Source: Prevotella sp. (lineage in GTDB: Bacteria > Bacteroidota > Bacteroidia > Bacteroidales > Bacteroidaceae). Taken from it: DNA of 64,000 nt. Shown here piece by piece: positions 8,198 through 17,180 of this stretch (position 1 is the first letter of the stretch; the number at the start of each line of letters is the position of its first letter). The stretch is taken from positions 124,001 to 188,000 of the forward strand of contig JAFLSE010000001.1 of NCBI GenBank assembly GCA_022511075.1, given 5' to 3'. The position numbers and the translations under genes are program-made. A model generated the notes under the pieces. That model had not been told where the DNA came from. It searched no databases and worked only from the letters and a program-made list of their open reading frames with translations.

Positions 8198-8744
8198 TTC
8201 TCAAGTCTCTTCTTTTTATAAACCTTGCAGGATTTCCGCCTACGACAGTCCACGGCTCAACGTCCTTATATACGGAAGCTGTCGCGCCAATAATAGCTCC
8301 CTCTCCTATAGTCACTCCTGGGCCAACAAATGCCCTTGCCGCAACCCATGCATAGTCATTTATGATTATGTCTCTCCAATAAAGCGGTTTTAAAAGTAAC
8401 GTATAATCATGTGTTGCCGTGCAAAGATACGCATACTGGCTTATACAGACACAACTACCCAATACTATTTTCCCAGGATTATAGATAATCGTATGGGGAC
8501 CAATACAAGTACGTTGACCTATTTGAAGATTCCATGGAGCCCATATCCTTGCAGAACTGTGGACAATGCTTCCTCTGCCTATTTCTGCTCCCATCATACG
8601 GAGAATCCAATTTCGCCACCAATTAAAGACCGGCAATGAAAACGGTCTGAATAACAACATACATATTATGTTCCACGCAAGTCTGTGAAGCTTATTCCTT
8701 AATGTATAGTTATCAATATACTTCGGATATTCTTTTTTCATCAT
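8190..8744 (-). CDS. WcaF-like hexapeptide-repeat acyltransferase
   Basis: A 184-residue left-handed beta-helix acyltransferase of the WcaF type. The N-terminal basic helix region (LAWNIICMLLFRPFSLP) and WRNWILRMMGAEIG are typical, followed by repeated hexapeptides (IWAPWNLQIG, KIVLGSCVCIS, VTIGEGAIIGA), the catalytic His in TATHDYT, and the closing GGNPARFIKRR. It probably O-acetylates a sugar of the repeat unit with acetyl-CoA. Two ATG codons in a row start the gene; it overlaps the GT2 gene downstream and follows the pyruvyltransferase-like gene by one base. Confidence 0.88.
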   Translation of the reverse strand: MMKKEYPKYIDNYTLRNKLHRLAWNIICMLLFRPFSLPVFNWWRNWILRMMGAEIGRGSIVHSSARIWAPWNLQIGQRTCIGPHTIIYNPGKIVLGSCVCISQYAYLCTATHDYTLLLKPLYWRDIIINDYAWVAARAFVGPGVTIGEGAIIGATASVYKDVEPWTVVGGNPARFIKRRDLRNE

Positions 8745-8745
8745 C

Positions 8746-9894
8746 CTAATTTTCTATCGATTGTCTGATAAAGTCCCTTGACACCTCCCGCCATGCTGTA
8801 ATCTTTTTGTTTGGAATACCAAAATCTACACAAAAACCACTTGCATCAGGAAAATCCATGCTGTCATCTATAAGTCGGTCTATAAGCCCGCACGATTCCA
8901 GAAGATTTTCCTGACGTGAATTATTGGTGCTCCTTTTGGATATTACGGTATAGAAGTCCTTATTGAAGATGATACTGAACACGGTGCCGTGAAAACTGTT
9001 TGTGACAATAAAGTCTGCATGGGCAAAAGCATACAGAAATTTTGCAGGACCGCATTCTCTCAGGTTCAGCACTTTTCCGTCGTCTTTCCCTTGAACCACG
9101 TCCTTGCATATACGCACGATTTTCAGTTTTTGCCGTTCTGCCACATATTCTGCCATTTTCATAATATATGGGGTTGCAGCCAACTCATATACCAACAGAT
9201 AGTGTGCAGGAAGTTCGTCTACTTTTTCGCATACTTGCAGCCATTCGCTTTTTTCAAGTAGTATAGTCGGGTCGCATACAACAGTTGCTTCCTGTCCTGA
9301 AATACCTTTCACCAAAGTCTTTCCTGTCCACTCGCGAACACCAATATTATTCAACTCCAACAAACTTTTCCTGTAACAATCCTTGGCAGAGGCAGGGATA
9401 GAGGACACCCCAAAACTGCTGGCATAGGAAAACCTTTTTTTCCCCTTTGGCGCAAATGTCAGGAAATAAGGATACAGTGAAGTATAACAACGCGGATTCC
9501 ACACCTGGTCGCTTCCCACGCAATAAACATCATATTGGGGAGGATTGTCGTATAATTCCGACATCCTGCGATAGCAAAAGGAAGACATTTTAGTATGTTT
9601 CTTGTGAAAGTTTTCAAATGCAGTCTCTCTCTTCACTGCCTTACGTCTGTGCAACACTAAAGACATCTTGTCGCGTACTCGCAGCAAATACTCCTTTATC
9701 TTGTTCTTTAATGGATACGGATAGAAAGGTTCTGAGATTCTTTCCCTAACATACCTTTTGTTCTTATAAAACAGGTAATCTATTATCTCCGCATCGTATC
9801 CCATATTCTCCATAGCCTTCTGCGTGGCATAGGCTTGGAGTTCCGCACCATAGTTGTTAACCTTGAGAATAGTGATAATCCCAACTGACTTCAT
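8746..9894 (-). CDS. Polysaccharide pyruvyl transferase family protein
   Basis: A 382-residue protein from the ATG at 9894 (MKSVGIITILKVNNYGAELQ); the longer frame from 9951 adds a Cys-rich stretch not seen in the family and overlaps the upstream gene more deeply. PF04230-type features are GIITxxxxNNYGAxLQAYA at the N-terminus, a central YDVYCVGSDQVWNP, and a C-terminal ADFIVTNSFHGTVFSIIF. The family adds a pyruvate ketal from phosphoenolpyruvate to a sugar, though members of this subgroup may have other roles. It is paired with the FrhB-like iron-sulphur gene just upstream, an association common in Bacteroides polysaccharide loci. Confidence 0.85.
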   Translation of the reverse strand: MKSVGIITILKVNNYGAELQAYATQKAMENMGYDAEIIDYLFYKNKRYVRERISEPFYPYPLKNKIKEYLLRVRDKMSLVLHRRKAVKRETAFENFHKKHTKMSSFCYRRMSELYDNPPQYDVYCVGSDQVWNPRCYTSLYPYFLTFAPKGKKRFSYASSFGVSSIPASAKDCYRKSLLELNNIGVREWTGKTLVKGISGQEATVVCDPTILLEKSEWLQVCEKVDELPAHYLLVYELAATPYIMKMAEYVAERQKLKIVRICKDVVQGKDDGKVLNLRECGPAKFLYAFAHADFIVTNSFHGTVFSIIFNKDFYTVISKRSTNNSRQENLLESCGLIDRLIDDSMDFPDASGFCVDFGIPNKKITAWREVSRDFIRQSIEN

Positions 9895-9911
9895 CGCAGT
9901 CCTTATTTTCG

Positions 9912-11114
9912 TTATTTCTGATTTGCAAGTCTCACACGTTTTATAATACAATACGGCAGATACTCTCGGAATAGTTTCAGCATACGCTGCCTGACATTCG
10001 GAACCATATACTTTTCACAAAGCGTCTCGAAATCCATTCTGTTCAAATCCTTATAGAAGGTATCTCTCTCTTTCGGCCTGTCACAAGACTGAATACCGGC
10101 AATATTTCCGGCAATGGCTTCTTCCAACGTCCTTTCCTCAAGGTACAAGCGTGTACCAACTTCCTTGATAAACGCTTTTGCCTTCCCATTATTTGCTACT
10201 ATCATCGACACGCCTTTCTCAATATCATCCCTATGCCCAAATGGTATGCGATGCCCTATTCTCCAAAAGTCTGCCAACGTAATATCACTTGCTCGAGGAA
10301 ATCCCAATGCCTTGCATGCATAGCAGCTCTCCTGTAAATTATTATTATTATTAAACGCAAACCAATACACGTCGTATTTTCCCCTCAACGTAATCTCTCT
10401 ACCACTTTCATTATAGGCAATACGCAGGTTGTCATACCAACCTTTTCGTTTGTCCCTAAACACCAAATGGTTTATTTTACCGAAACGTGAGGACAGCCAT
10501 TCTATATACTTATGCAAAACAGAGGTACTTGGTACACCATGACATATAAAGTCTACCAAAAGAAGGTTTTCATAGTCCTTGCCCATATAGCATTTCAGTC
10601 CAGCCACTTGACATGGAGTACCAACAAACATTACCTTCTTGCCGCTCCGTAAGTGACTACGTATGTCGGCATACACGCTCCCGATGCGGCTTTGTGCATA
10701 TTTGCTCCTTCTAAGTCGTACAAGGTCGTTGGCATCACTGATAATGGTATGCGCAATACTCATGTCCTCCGTATATACAGCACCTGCCACAAGACCTCCC
10801 TGTCCAAGCATCGTTTCCGCCAAGGCGGTGAATGCACCGCCAGAACTGCTATGGTTCCTTATTTCATCATCCCTGTGCCATGCAGCATACACCACCGCAT
10901 CACTCGCAGGATTCCTGTCGGGAGGATTAAGTATCGGACATGTCTTTTCACACATACCACAGCCGATACATACATCCTCGTTTAACCTCGGTCTGTAGAA
11001 TCCTTCCTCATTACAAGCTAACGTCAATGCTCCATGATTGCATATATTCACACAGGCAGCACATCCAGTGCAGTCCTTGTCTTCGCAGAGTATAGGAAAA
11101 TTTTTGCTCTCCAT
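9912..11114 (-). CDS. FrhB-like (F420 hydrogenase beta subunit type) iron-sulphur protein
   Basis: A 400-residue protein with two 4Fe-4S ferredoxin motifs at the N-terminus (CTGCAACVNIC, about 16-26; CIGCGMCEKTC, about 50-60). These are followed by the FrhB N and C domains, with HSSSGGAFTALAE, VGTPCQVAGLKCY, VDFICHGVPS and CYACKALGFPRASDITLADFW. Polysaccharide-locus members lack F420 partners and are thought to act on a sugar or to donate electrons; the exact reaction is unknown. It follows the AAA/DUF4143 gene on the opposite strand, so it is cut off from the upstream part of the operon unless transcripts read through. Confidence 0.87.
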   Translation of the reverse strand: MESKNFPILCEDKDCTGCAACVNICNHGALTLACNEEGFYRPRLNEDVCIGCGMCEKTCPILNPPDRNPASDAVVYAAWHRDDEIRNHSSSGGAFTALAETMLGQGGLVAGAVYTEDMSIAHTIISDANDLVRLRRSKYAQSRIGSVYADIRSHLRSGKKVMFVGTPCQVAGLKCYMGKDYENLLLVDFICHGVPSTSVLHKYIEWLSSRFGKINHLVFRDKRKGWYDNLRIAYNESGREITLRGKYDVYWFAFNNNNNLQESCYACKALGFPRASDITLADFWRIGHRIPFGHRDDIEKGVSMIVANNGKAKAFIKEVGTRLYLEERTLEEAIAGNIAGIQSCDRPKERDTFYKDLNRMDFETLCEKYMVPNVRQRMLKLFREYLPYCIIKRVRLANQK

Positions 11115-11235
11115 TATAGTTTTAATAGCGAAAATTAAGTTTTAACATAAGTCAATTAATATTACTGCGAAGTGTTCAATGCCAAACGTATTGCAGCAGT
11201 AATCTCAAATTAGTTTAATAATTCTATTTAAAATA

Positions 11236-11267
11236 TTTGGCTATACTCTAAAAAGTTTGTATTTTTG
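11236..11267 (+). promoter_or_regulatory. Promoter of the AAA/DUF4143 gene
   Basis: The -7 box TATTTTTG is at 11260-11267 and TTTG at 11236-11239, with 20 bases between. The expected transcript starts about 10 bases before the ATG at 11283. A TTG at 11265 that could extend the reading frame lies inside the -7 box, which rules it out as the start. Confidence 0.75.
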
Positions 11268-11282
11268 CAAAAAAAATCGAGT

Positions 11283-12557
11283 ATGGACGAAAATTTTGAC
11301 AAGCTACGCAAGTACAACCTTTGGAACGGCAACACCATAGACTGCGGTTTTGAAAGACCTCTTTATACCAATAAGATTGCAGACTATCTCGGAAGCAGAG
11401 TCGTAAAAGTACTGACTGGGCAGCGACGCGTCGGCAAGAGTTATATCTTGCGACAAATGGCTATGAAGCTGCTGAGCCAGGGGGTCAATGGCAATAACAT
11501 CTTGTTCATAAACCGTGAACTTGCCGCTTTTGATTTCATTGCTACGCATAGGGAATTGGCAGAACTTGTTGACCGATTCAAGATGGAATTTAAGCCCGAG
11601 GGCAAAATATACCTTTTCATAGATGAAGTGCAGGACATTGAAGGCTGGGAGCGCATCGTCAATTCATATTCTCAAGACTACGCCGAGGAATACGAGGTGT
11701 TTATCACCGGCTCAAACTCCAAGATGTTCTCTGGCGAGCTGTCCACCCTGCTATCAGGCAGGTATATAGAATTTACGGTGTTCCCATTGTCATACAGCGA
11801 GTATATCGGAATAAAAGGTCTGGCAGACAACCGGCAGAGCTATCTGCAATATATGCAAGACGGAGGCTACCCTGAGCTTGTTAACTTCTCCAGTAACGAG
11901 GTAAAGCATAACTATGTTTCCGCACTGAAAGACACCGTATTGCTAAAAGACATAGTACGCAGGTACACCATCAAGGATGTGCGCCTGTTGGAAGACCTGT
12001 TTTCATATCTTGTCAACAATGCGTCAAATATGCTTTCCATATCCAATATCACCAATTTCCTGAAGAGCAAAGGGCGTAAGACCAGTTATGAGACGGTTGC
12101 CGCATATATTGGCTATATTGAGGAGGTCTACCTTGCACATCGCACTTTGAGATACAACATCAAAGGCAGGGAAACCATAGCCGGAATGTACAAGTACTAC
12201 ATAAACGACTTATCTTTCAAAAATTATCTTTACGGCGGCCTCGGCTATGGAGTTGGTTATATGCTTGAGAACCTTGTATACCTGGAACTTGCCCGTTGTG
12301 GTTACGATGTATATATTGGCACCATCAAGGACAAAGAAGTAGATTTTATAGCCATAAAGAACGATCGCACCATATATTTACAAGTGACATACCTCCTCGC
12401 CGACGAGCAAACCATCAACCGTGAATACGCATCGCTGGAGGCCATTGCTGACAACTATGAGAAAGTGGTCGTCTCGCTCGATGAAATCCAGTTGCCCACC
12501 CGTTTGGGCATCAAACATGTGCAGGCATGGAACTTGGATAAGTTCATCAAAGTGTAA
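11283..12557 (+). CDS. AAA family ATPase with DUF4143
   Basis: A 424-residue protein. An AAA_14 ATPase domain has Walker A VLTGQRRVGKSYI (about residues 40-52), Walker B YLFIDEVQDI, and sensor 1 VFITGSNSKM. A DUF4143 domain follows, with YLQYMQDGGYPELV, LLKDIVRRY and a C-terminal nuclease-like segment (LENLVYLELARCGYDVYIG, then KEVDFIA) as seen in PD-(D/E)xK folds. Proteins of this family are widespread, often mobile, and poorly understood. It has its own promoter and opposes the polysaccharide genes on both sides, so it is an inserted module. The ATG at 11283 is chosen because the upstream TTG falls within the promoter. Confidence 0.9.
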   Translation: MDENFDKLRKYNLWNGNTIDCGFERPLYTNKIADYLGSRVVKVLTGQRRVGKSYILRQMAMKLLSQGVNGNNILFINRELAAFDFIATHRELAELVDRFKMEFKPEGKIYLFIDEVQDIEGWERIVNSYSQDYAEEYEVFITGSNSKMFSGELSTLLSGRYIEFTVFPLSYSEYIGIKGLADNRQSYLQYMQDGGYPELVNFSSNEVKHNYVSALKDTVLLKDIVRRYTIKDVRLLEDLFSYLVNNASNMLSISNITNFLKSKGRKTSYETVAAYIGYIEEVYLAHRTLRYNIKGRETIAGMYKYYINDLSFKNYLYGGLGYGVGYMLENLVYLELARCGYDVYIGTIKDKEVDFIAIKNDRTIYLQVTYLLADEQTINREYASLEAIADNYEKVVVSLDEIQLPTRLGIKHVQAWNLDKFIKV

Positions 12558-12601
12558 ATTTGATTATTAGTGATAATTTCGTGATTAAGTGAATATAAAA
12601 C

Positions 12602-13693
12602 TTATAGCTGACGATACAAGCTTAACATATCCTTTGCTATTTTGAATGTGGAATACCTTTCCTCGACAAGACGGCGACCGTTTCTACCCATTGCCTCCAA
12701 CTCCTCATCAGATAATGACAGGAATTCATTTAGCGCACCGACAAGGGCATTTTCCCCAATATCTATCCACCAGCCGCAGTGTTCCGTGTTCAGCTCATTC
12801 CATGGCGTACCTGTGGTCGTTATCACAGGCGTTCCGCTTGCCAATGCCTCTGCAACAACAATTCCGAAATTCTCTGAATAGGTGGGCAGCACAAAGACAT
12901 CGGCATCCTTGAAATACTTCCATTTGTTGTCGCCGTATATACCACCGAGAAAATCTATCCTGTCAGCAACTCCTTTTTTCTTTGCCAAATCCTTTAATTG
13001 TTCAATATAGTCTTGCTCGCCCTCTCCTGCTATGAGGCATTGCAGTTCGCCTTTTATCCTTGACATTGCCTCTATCAGGAACTCCAAGCCCTTTTTAGGA
13101 TGCACACGGCTAAGAAACAAGATTTTTCCTGTCCTTTTCCAGGAACCTTTCATCTCAATATTGCCTACATCCACTCCGTTGGCAACAACGGAAATGCGGT
13201 TGTTCCAGCCTAATTTCAGAAGATTATCCTTCTCGCTCTCTGCCGTGGCGTGCAGGAAGTCAGCCCTTTTCACTGCTGCTTTCTGATAGAGCAGCAGTGC
13301 CGGGAATTTCCTTGTCCAGTAATGTCGTTGCATAATCCACGGCTCAAGCATACCGTGGGGCGAAAGCACTATCTTGCAGCCTTTTGCCTGTGCCCATTTC
13401 TGCGCCAAGGCAGAGCCTGGCATCCAGCAGCAGTTCACATGTACAATGTCAGGGCGTATCTTGTCGAGCAGTTCCTCCCACTGCCTCCTCATTCTCCGGA
13501 TATACTTCCATTCCGGAATACAATGTACATGGCTGTTCGCCATCCCATACATGTTCGTCGAGGCATGCGTCGCGATATGCAGGTCAACAAGTTTACCCAA
13601 CTCGCCGGCCATCAGCTGCATATAGCTTCCAACGCCTCCCGAGCTTCTGTCTATGGAAGGGAGGTAGTGCAACACTTTCATAAACTTTTTCAT
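12602..13693 (-). CDS. Family 4 glycosyltransferase
   Basis: A GT-B enzyme of 363 residues from the ATG at 13693. The acceptor half starts with LHYLPSIDRSSGGVGSYM, and the donor half has LFLSRVHPKKGLEFLIEAM, then VLPTYSENFGIVVAEALASG, the E-x7-E nucleotide-sugar site of GT4. It is a retaining transferase acting on the lipid-linked repeat unit in the cytoplasm. The donor is not predictable. It ends about 45 bp from the convergent AAA gene, so the polysaccharide transcript and the ATPase transcript run into each other here. Confidence 0.9.
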   Translation of the reverse strand: MKKFMKVLHYLPSIDRSSGGVGSYMQLMAGELGKLVDLHIATHASTNMYGMANSHVHCIPEWKYIRRMRRQWEELLDKIRPDIVHVNCCWMPGSALAQKWAQAKGCKIVLSPHGMLEPWIMQRHYWTRKFPALLLYQKAAVKRADFLHATAESEKDNLLKLGWNNRISVVANGVDVGNIEMKGSWKRTGKILFLSRVHPKKGLEFLIEAMSRIKGELQCLIAGEGEQDYIEQLKDLAKKKGVADRIDFLGGIYGDNKWKYFKDADVFVLPTYSENFGIVVAEALASGTPVITTTGTPWNELNTEHCGWWIDIGENALVGALNEFLSLSDEELEAMGRNGRRLVEERYSTFKIAKDMLSLYRQL

Positions 13694-13708
13694 CAATGAA
13701 ATTAAAAC

Positions 13709-15208
13709 TCAATCTACAATCTTTTGTCCAGGACGATATGTGCGTGTCAAGAAAGAGTATTCATCATCTAATTTCTTGATAAACTTTGCAGGTACACCTC
13801 CATAAAGGCAATAGGTCTCTGTGTATGATTTCTGTAAAACAGCTCCTGCTCCCAATACACAACAGTCAGGCAGTGCTGTACCTGTCAATAAAATACTCCT
13901 CGTTCCAATGAAACAATTACGACCAATCTTTATGGGAGCACACATCTGTCTATTATATTTAAGAGATGTTGAATGTGTTAAAATTTGAGTTCCATAACCT
14001 CCTATAGAAGTGAATTTACCTACCATAACCATATCTGTACAATCAACATGATGCTTTTTTGTTATGGCTGCCCCTTCATCCATAATCAAATATGTCTTCC
14101 TGTCTGGGCATTCTTTGAAATAATTTTTGTTCTCCATAGGAAAAGCCGTTACCCAGTTTTGTTGTGTTATAGTCGTATTTTTGTCCATATTCACCAAATC
14201 CAAACGAATAATAACATTCAGGTGTCCTATCGTCGCACCTGGTCCCATAACAAGTTTCTTGGGATAAACATAGGAAAAACCTATGTGAGCCCGTTTATCG
14301 AGTTCGTAACCATAGCAATGCTGCAAAATAAATCTTTTTATTCTCCATGGTAAGAATATGATTAAAACTTTTATAATAAGGCTTAATAGTTTTTTAACTG
14401 CTCTTACCCCCCCCACAAACGGATTGAAAATAGAATGTTTACGCATAAAGAGTCGCTTAATATATATAGGCAAATTGTAAAATCGGAATCTTACTACATG
14501 CCAAAAACTTGATTTCTGTGAATATCTTATTTCTGAAAGCAGACGTTCGTGCTCTATGCTTTGCGTCGTATGATCTGATGATAATTGACCTTGTTGTATC
14601 ATATAGGCAGCACACACTACATTTATATATTTAAATCTAATATCAGACAGAAGAGAAACAAGTGCCCAGAATTTTGTGTCTGCAATAAGCTTATACGACT
14701 CATCAAACCCTCCAATACGAAAATATAGACTACTTTTTATCAATGTGGCCTGCTGTGTTAACAATATAATTTTTTCTTTAAGCAACGTTGTAAATTGCCG
14801 CAGCTGTGGAGAACTTGTTTGTTCTCCAATCTTCACAAATTGATCATCAACATAACAAGTTCGCGCATATACCATATCCAGCGTGTTGTCTGCAAGCATT
14901 GTATCTATAAGCTTACGATAAGACGGTAGCCAATAGTCATCATCATTGATGAACGTCATATATTCATAATCATGACCGTATGTCTCAAAGCCATGATTCA
15001 AAGCAGCATATATACCATGTTTGTCTGTCCGTTCGGCAAGACACTCAATATTGTCGTATTTCTCTTTGATTGTAGCAATACATTTTTCTGGGCATACGAT
15101 TATATGTTTTACATCGTCCTTACCAATACATTTTACTGATGCAATTGTCTTTGCAATAGACTCTCTATTACCAAGGGTTGCTGTAATAACTAATATTTTA
15201 TGAAACAT
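13709..15208 (-). CDS. Glycosyltransferase 2 - hexapeptide acyltransferase fusion
   Basis: A 499-residue two-domain protein. Residues 1 to about 235 form a GT2 domain (VITATLGNRESI, HGIYAALNHGFE, metal site TFINDDDYWLP). After a basic amphipathic linker (about 240-300) comes a left-handed beta-helix acyltransferase (about 310-485) with MGPGATIGHLNV, KFTSIGGYGTQ, IKIGRNCFIGT and closing GVPAKFIKKL. One protein could add a sugar and acylate it. The linker contains a run of eight G at residues 265-267: with seven or nine G a stop appears within a few codons, which would leave the GT2 domain alone. It overlaps the wzy gene upstream by 11 bases. Confidence 0.87.
   Translation of the reverse strand: MFHKILVITATLGNRESIAKTIASVKCIGKDDVKHIIVCPEKCIATIKEKYDNIECLAERTDKHGIYAALNHGFETYGHDYEYMTFINDDDYWLPSYRKLIDTMLADNTLDMVYARTCYVDDQFVKIGEQTSSPQLRQFTTLLKEKIILLTQQATLIKSSLYFRIGGFDESYKLIADTKFWALVSLLSDIRFKYINVVCAAYMIQQGQLSSDHTTQSIEHERLLSEIRYSQKSSFWHVVRFRFYNLPIYIKRLFMRKHSIFNPFVGGVRAVKKLLSLIIKVLIIFLPWRIKRFILQHCYGYELDKRAHIGFSYVYPKKLVMGPGATIGHLNVIIRLDLVNMDKNTTITQQNWVTAFPMENKNYFKECPDRKTYLIMDEGAAITKKHHVDCTDMVMVGKFTSIGGYGTQILTHSTSLKYNRQMCAPIKIGRNCFIGTRSILLTGTALPDCCVLGAGAVLQKSYTETYCLYGGVPAKFIKKLDDEYSFLTRTYRPGQKIVD
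14407..14414 (-). repeat. Poly-G tract (G8) between two domains of the fusion gene
   Basis: Eight G on the coding strand, followed by TAAG. Seven G gives TAA directly; nine G gives a stop about four codons later. The tract lies in the linker between the GT2 and acyltransferase domains. Confidence 0.9.
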
Positions 15209-16433
15209 TACATTTTAGTTTTTTTAATAATACATATCTTTCATAAGCATACAAGCAACAGCAGAAATATATGGGGAAAAATCCCCGGAAATGACCGACA
15301 GGCGAAAACAATCCGTTCCAGGCCAATTGCATGACACAAAAGACAATCAGATAATTGTATTCATTGCCTTTATATAAAGCGCGAGTACCATTTTTTATGA
15401 AGAACCATAAGATGAGAGTCATAGCAAACATTGCAAATATACCATTATTAACTCCAGACCCCAATATTACGGAATGTGAAGGAATAACATTTGTCCCCAT
15501 ACGTGCTATATTAAACTCTTCTTCATGTGATTCTGCAATAATCATATGATACTTATATCCAGGATCAGGTGCCCATGCTCCAAATCCTGTGAGCGGACGG
15601 TCTGAAATAGCAGCTAACGAGGAAGCTGATTCTTTGCGTCCAGCAAGCAAAACATTAACAGGGTTATAAGGCTCTTTCAATTTAGCAATCTGTTCACTGG
15701 AATTACCACTGATAATAGACCCATTAAGCACAGCGGTAACATACATCACAAAAACACCATAACAAAGAATCGCGCCGGCAGCACTCCACACTATCACTTT
15801 TTGTCTGCTCATATGTCGCATATGTTCAATTGCATACACAATCGCCCCTGTGAGGAAAATCATCAATCCCGTACTTCTTGCCCCTAAAACAATGCAGATG
15901 CCTCCTACTACGATAAACGCGAGAGACATTTTTACATTTTTCTTCAAGAGTGACATAACAACAAGAAGCATGCCAATGAGTGGGGCCACCTTGAATTTGA
16001 AGAACACATAAGCAGTACCTTTCAGAATGTCAGCCACATCTACTCCCTCATCTTCCAACTCCATATTAAACAATCTTGCCAATGCTGTGAAAAGGAACAA
16101 GAATATAAGGAGTCTACCGTCTTTTCTGACAACAGACCATAGGCAGGTGAATTTTACATATGACAAAACTGTTACGGCAAGTCCTTTTGCTGCATTCGAG
16201 AACTCATTGCCCACCATTATCTCTGATATGAGTTGGAAGAAAAACAGCCACCCATACAACATTGTCAGTTTTCTTATGTTTCCATCACGCAATAAAACAG
16301 CCTGTTTGCCTGTCAACACATTGAAAACAAACCACAGCATAAATACAATCTCGGACAAAGACATTTGCCCAATCAATTGTATCTGCACCAAGTCGCCTAA
16401 TTGCAGAAGAAATAGGAAAATATAAATCCACAT
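15198..16433 (-). CDS. wzy: O-antigen polymerase (Wzy-like)
   Basis: A 411-residue protein with about ten to eleven hydrophobic segments and a large outward loop (about 225-330) rich in charged residues, as in Wzy polymerases that join undecaprenyl-linked repeat units in the periplasm. Wzy proteins share little sequence, so the call rests on topology, length and location. The ATG at 16433 (MWIYIFLFLLQLGD) is chosen over a GTG at 16451 because the same MWIY start is duplicated at 17288, where the gene must have begun before a cassette was inserted. The first 18 codons form part of the 56-bp direct repeat. Confidence 0.8.
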   Translation of the reverse strand: MWIYIFLFLLQLGDLVQIQLIGQMSLSEIVFMLWFVFNVLTGKQAVLLRDGNIRKLTMLYGWLFFFQLISEIMVGNEFSNAAKGLAVTVLSYVKFTCLWSVVRKDGRLLIFLFLFTALARLFNMELEDEGVDVADILKGTAYVFFKFKVAPLIGMLLVVMSLLKKNVKMSLAFIVVGGICIVLGARSTGLMIFLTGAIVYAIEHMRHMSRQKVIVWSAAGAILCYGVFVMYVTAVLNGSIISGNSSEQIAKLKEPYNPVNVLLAGRKESASSLAAISDRPLTGFGAWAPDPGYKYHMIIAESHEEEFNIARMGTNVIPSHSVILGSGVNNGIFAMFAMTLILWFFIKNGTRALYKGNEYNYLIVFCVMQLAWNGLFSPVGHFRGFFPIYFCCCLYAYERYVLLKKLKCNVS

Positions 16434-16435
16434 AA
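16380..16435. repeat. 56-bp direct repeat, copy A (functional wzy 5' end)
   Basis: Identical to 17235-17290 except for two bases. It covers the wzy start codon and the first 17-18 codons. The unit from one copy to the other is 855 bp and holds a complete two-gene cassette. Confidence 0.92.
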
Positions 16436-16513
16436 AGCAACAGAGGGTCACCCCTTTTGTAAGATGATGACCAAAATGTGATTAGAAAAAATTTCAGTTA
16501 ATAATCCCTTCGA

Positions 16514-17017
16514 TTATTTGTCAAAGTCTTTATGATGCGCATCTGCTATGGCATCGGCATATTTTAGATGTTCCTCCCGGGATATGATATGGAAAAAATA
16601 TGGTTCCGCAACACCTTGAATGGCTACTACGCGATTATGGACATTACCAATGTGATGATGAGTTGTGAACCGCTCAAACATACGGGAAAAGAGTTGACTA
16701 CGATATTGCTGCACGGTCATACCCTTCTTTCTCTTACTCATGGCTGGGACGGTATGTATGAAATCGCAGAAGAAACTGATAATCACGTTTGAATGCGACA
16801 AAAACATATCTGCAATAATTTGCTCTATCTGAGCCAATGCAAGCGGACTGACGGAGGCTGTTCCTTTTGTGCGTCCAAGACCAATCTCAACAACATCTAT
16901 GCCTTCAGAATTTATCTGGTCAAGTAACTCCGCAGCTATCATTCCACTACGTTCAGTGGTGAACTCAAGTTTATACTCATCTCCAGAGCCAGACTGAATT
17001 ACGTAGACTTCCTTCAT
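16514..17017 (-). CDS. Hypothetical protein, DUF6169-like, of the inserted cassette
   Basis: A 167-residue protein from the ATG at 17017, which overlaps the stop of the small upstream gene (TGATG). The order of features, a short beta-rich start ending EYKLEFTTE, then RIxxT-like helix IEQIIADMF, then VIISFFCDFIHTVPAMSKR and SRMFERF, resembles the Bacteroidetes family DUF6169, although I cannot confirm membership. No signal, membrane segment or catalytic motif is clear. It lies inside an 855-bp unit bounded by copies of the wzy 5' end, with its own promoter. A two-gene toxin-antitoxin or defence unit is possible but unproven. Confidence 0.6.
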   Translation of the reverse strand: MKEVYVIQSGSGDEYKLEFTTERSGMIAAELLDQINSEGIDVVEIGLGRTKGTASVSPLALAQIEQIIADMFLSHSNVIISFFCDFIHTVPAMSKRKKGMTVQQYRSQLFSRMFERFTTHHHIGNVHNRVVAIQGVAEPYFFHIISREEHLKYADAIADAHHKDFDK

Positions 17018-17160
17018 CAAATCTTGACAATATGCGTAGGCGAAGTTTCGTCTGAGCATAGCTTCTCCAGCCACAAATACTTTTGTACACCAATCTTACG
17101 GATAGCTTCTTCGAGCTTCCGGGATGGATTTTGGATGGTGATAATCTCAGTTTTGTTCAT
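17017..17160 (-). CDS. Small ORF, first gene of the inserted cassette
   Basis: A 47-residue protein from the ATG at 17160 (MNKTEIITIQNPSRKLEEAI), basic in the first half and without a membrane segment. Its stop overlaps the start of the next gene (TGATG), and a promoter with correct spacing lies 20-50 bases upstream, which argues that it is really translated. No family is recognised. The arrangement, a very small gene coupled to a larger one, is that of an antitoxin-toxin pair, but nothing in the sequence proves it. Confidence 0.55.
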   Translation of the reverse strand: MNKTEIITIQNPSRKLEEAIRKIGVQKYLWLEKLCSDETSPTHIVKI

Positions 17161-17180
17161 AGTCTCTCGTTTCTTGTTTG

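Noticed and set aside
11183..11209. Promoter for the FrhB-like gene
   Set aside because: The -7 box TACGTTTG is good, but the nearest TTTG is only 15 bases upstream instead of 19-21; kept as a possibility in the AAA finding only.
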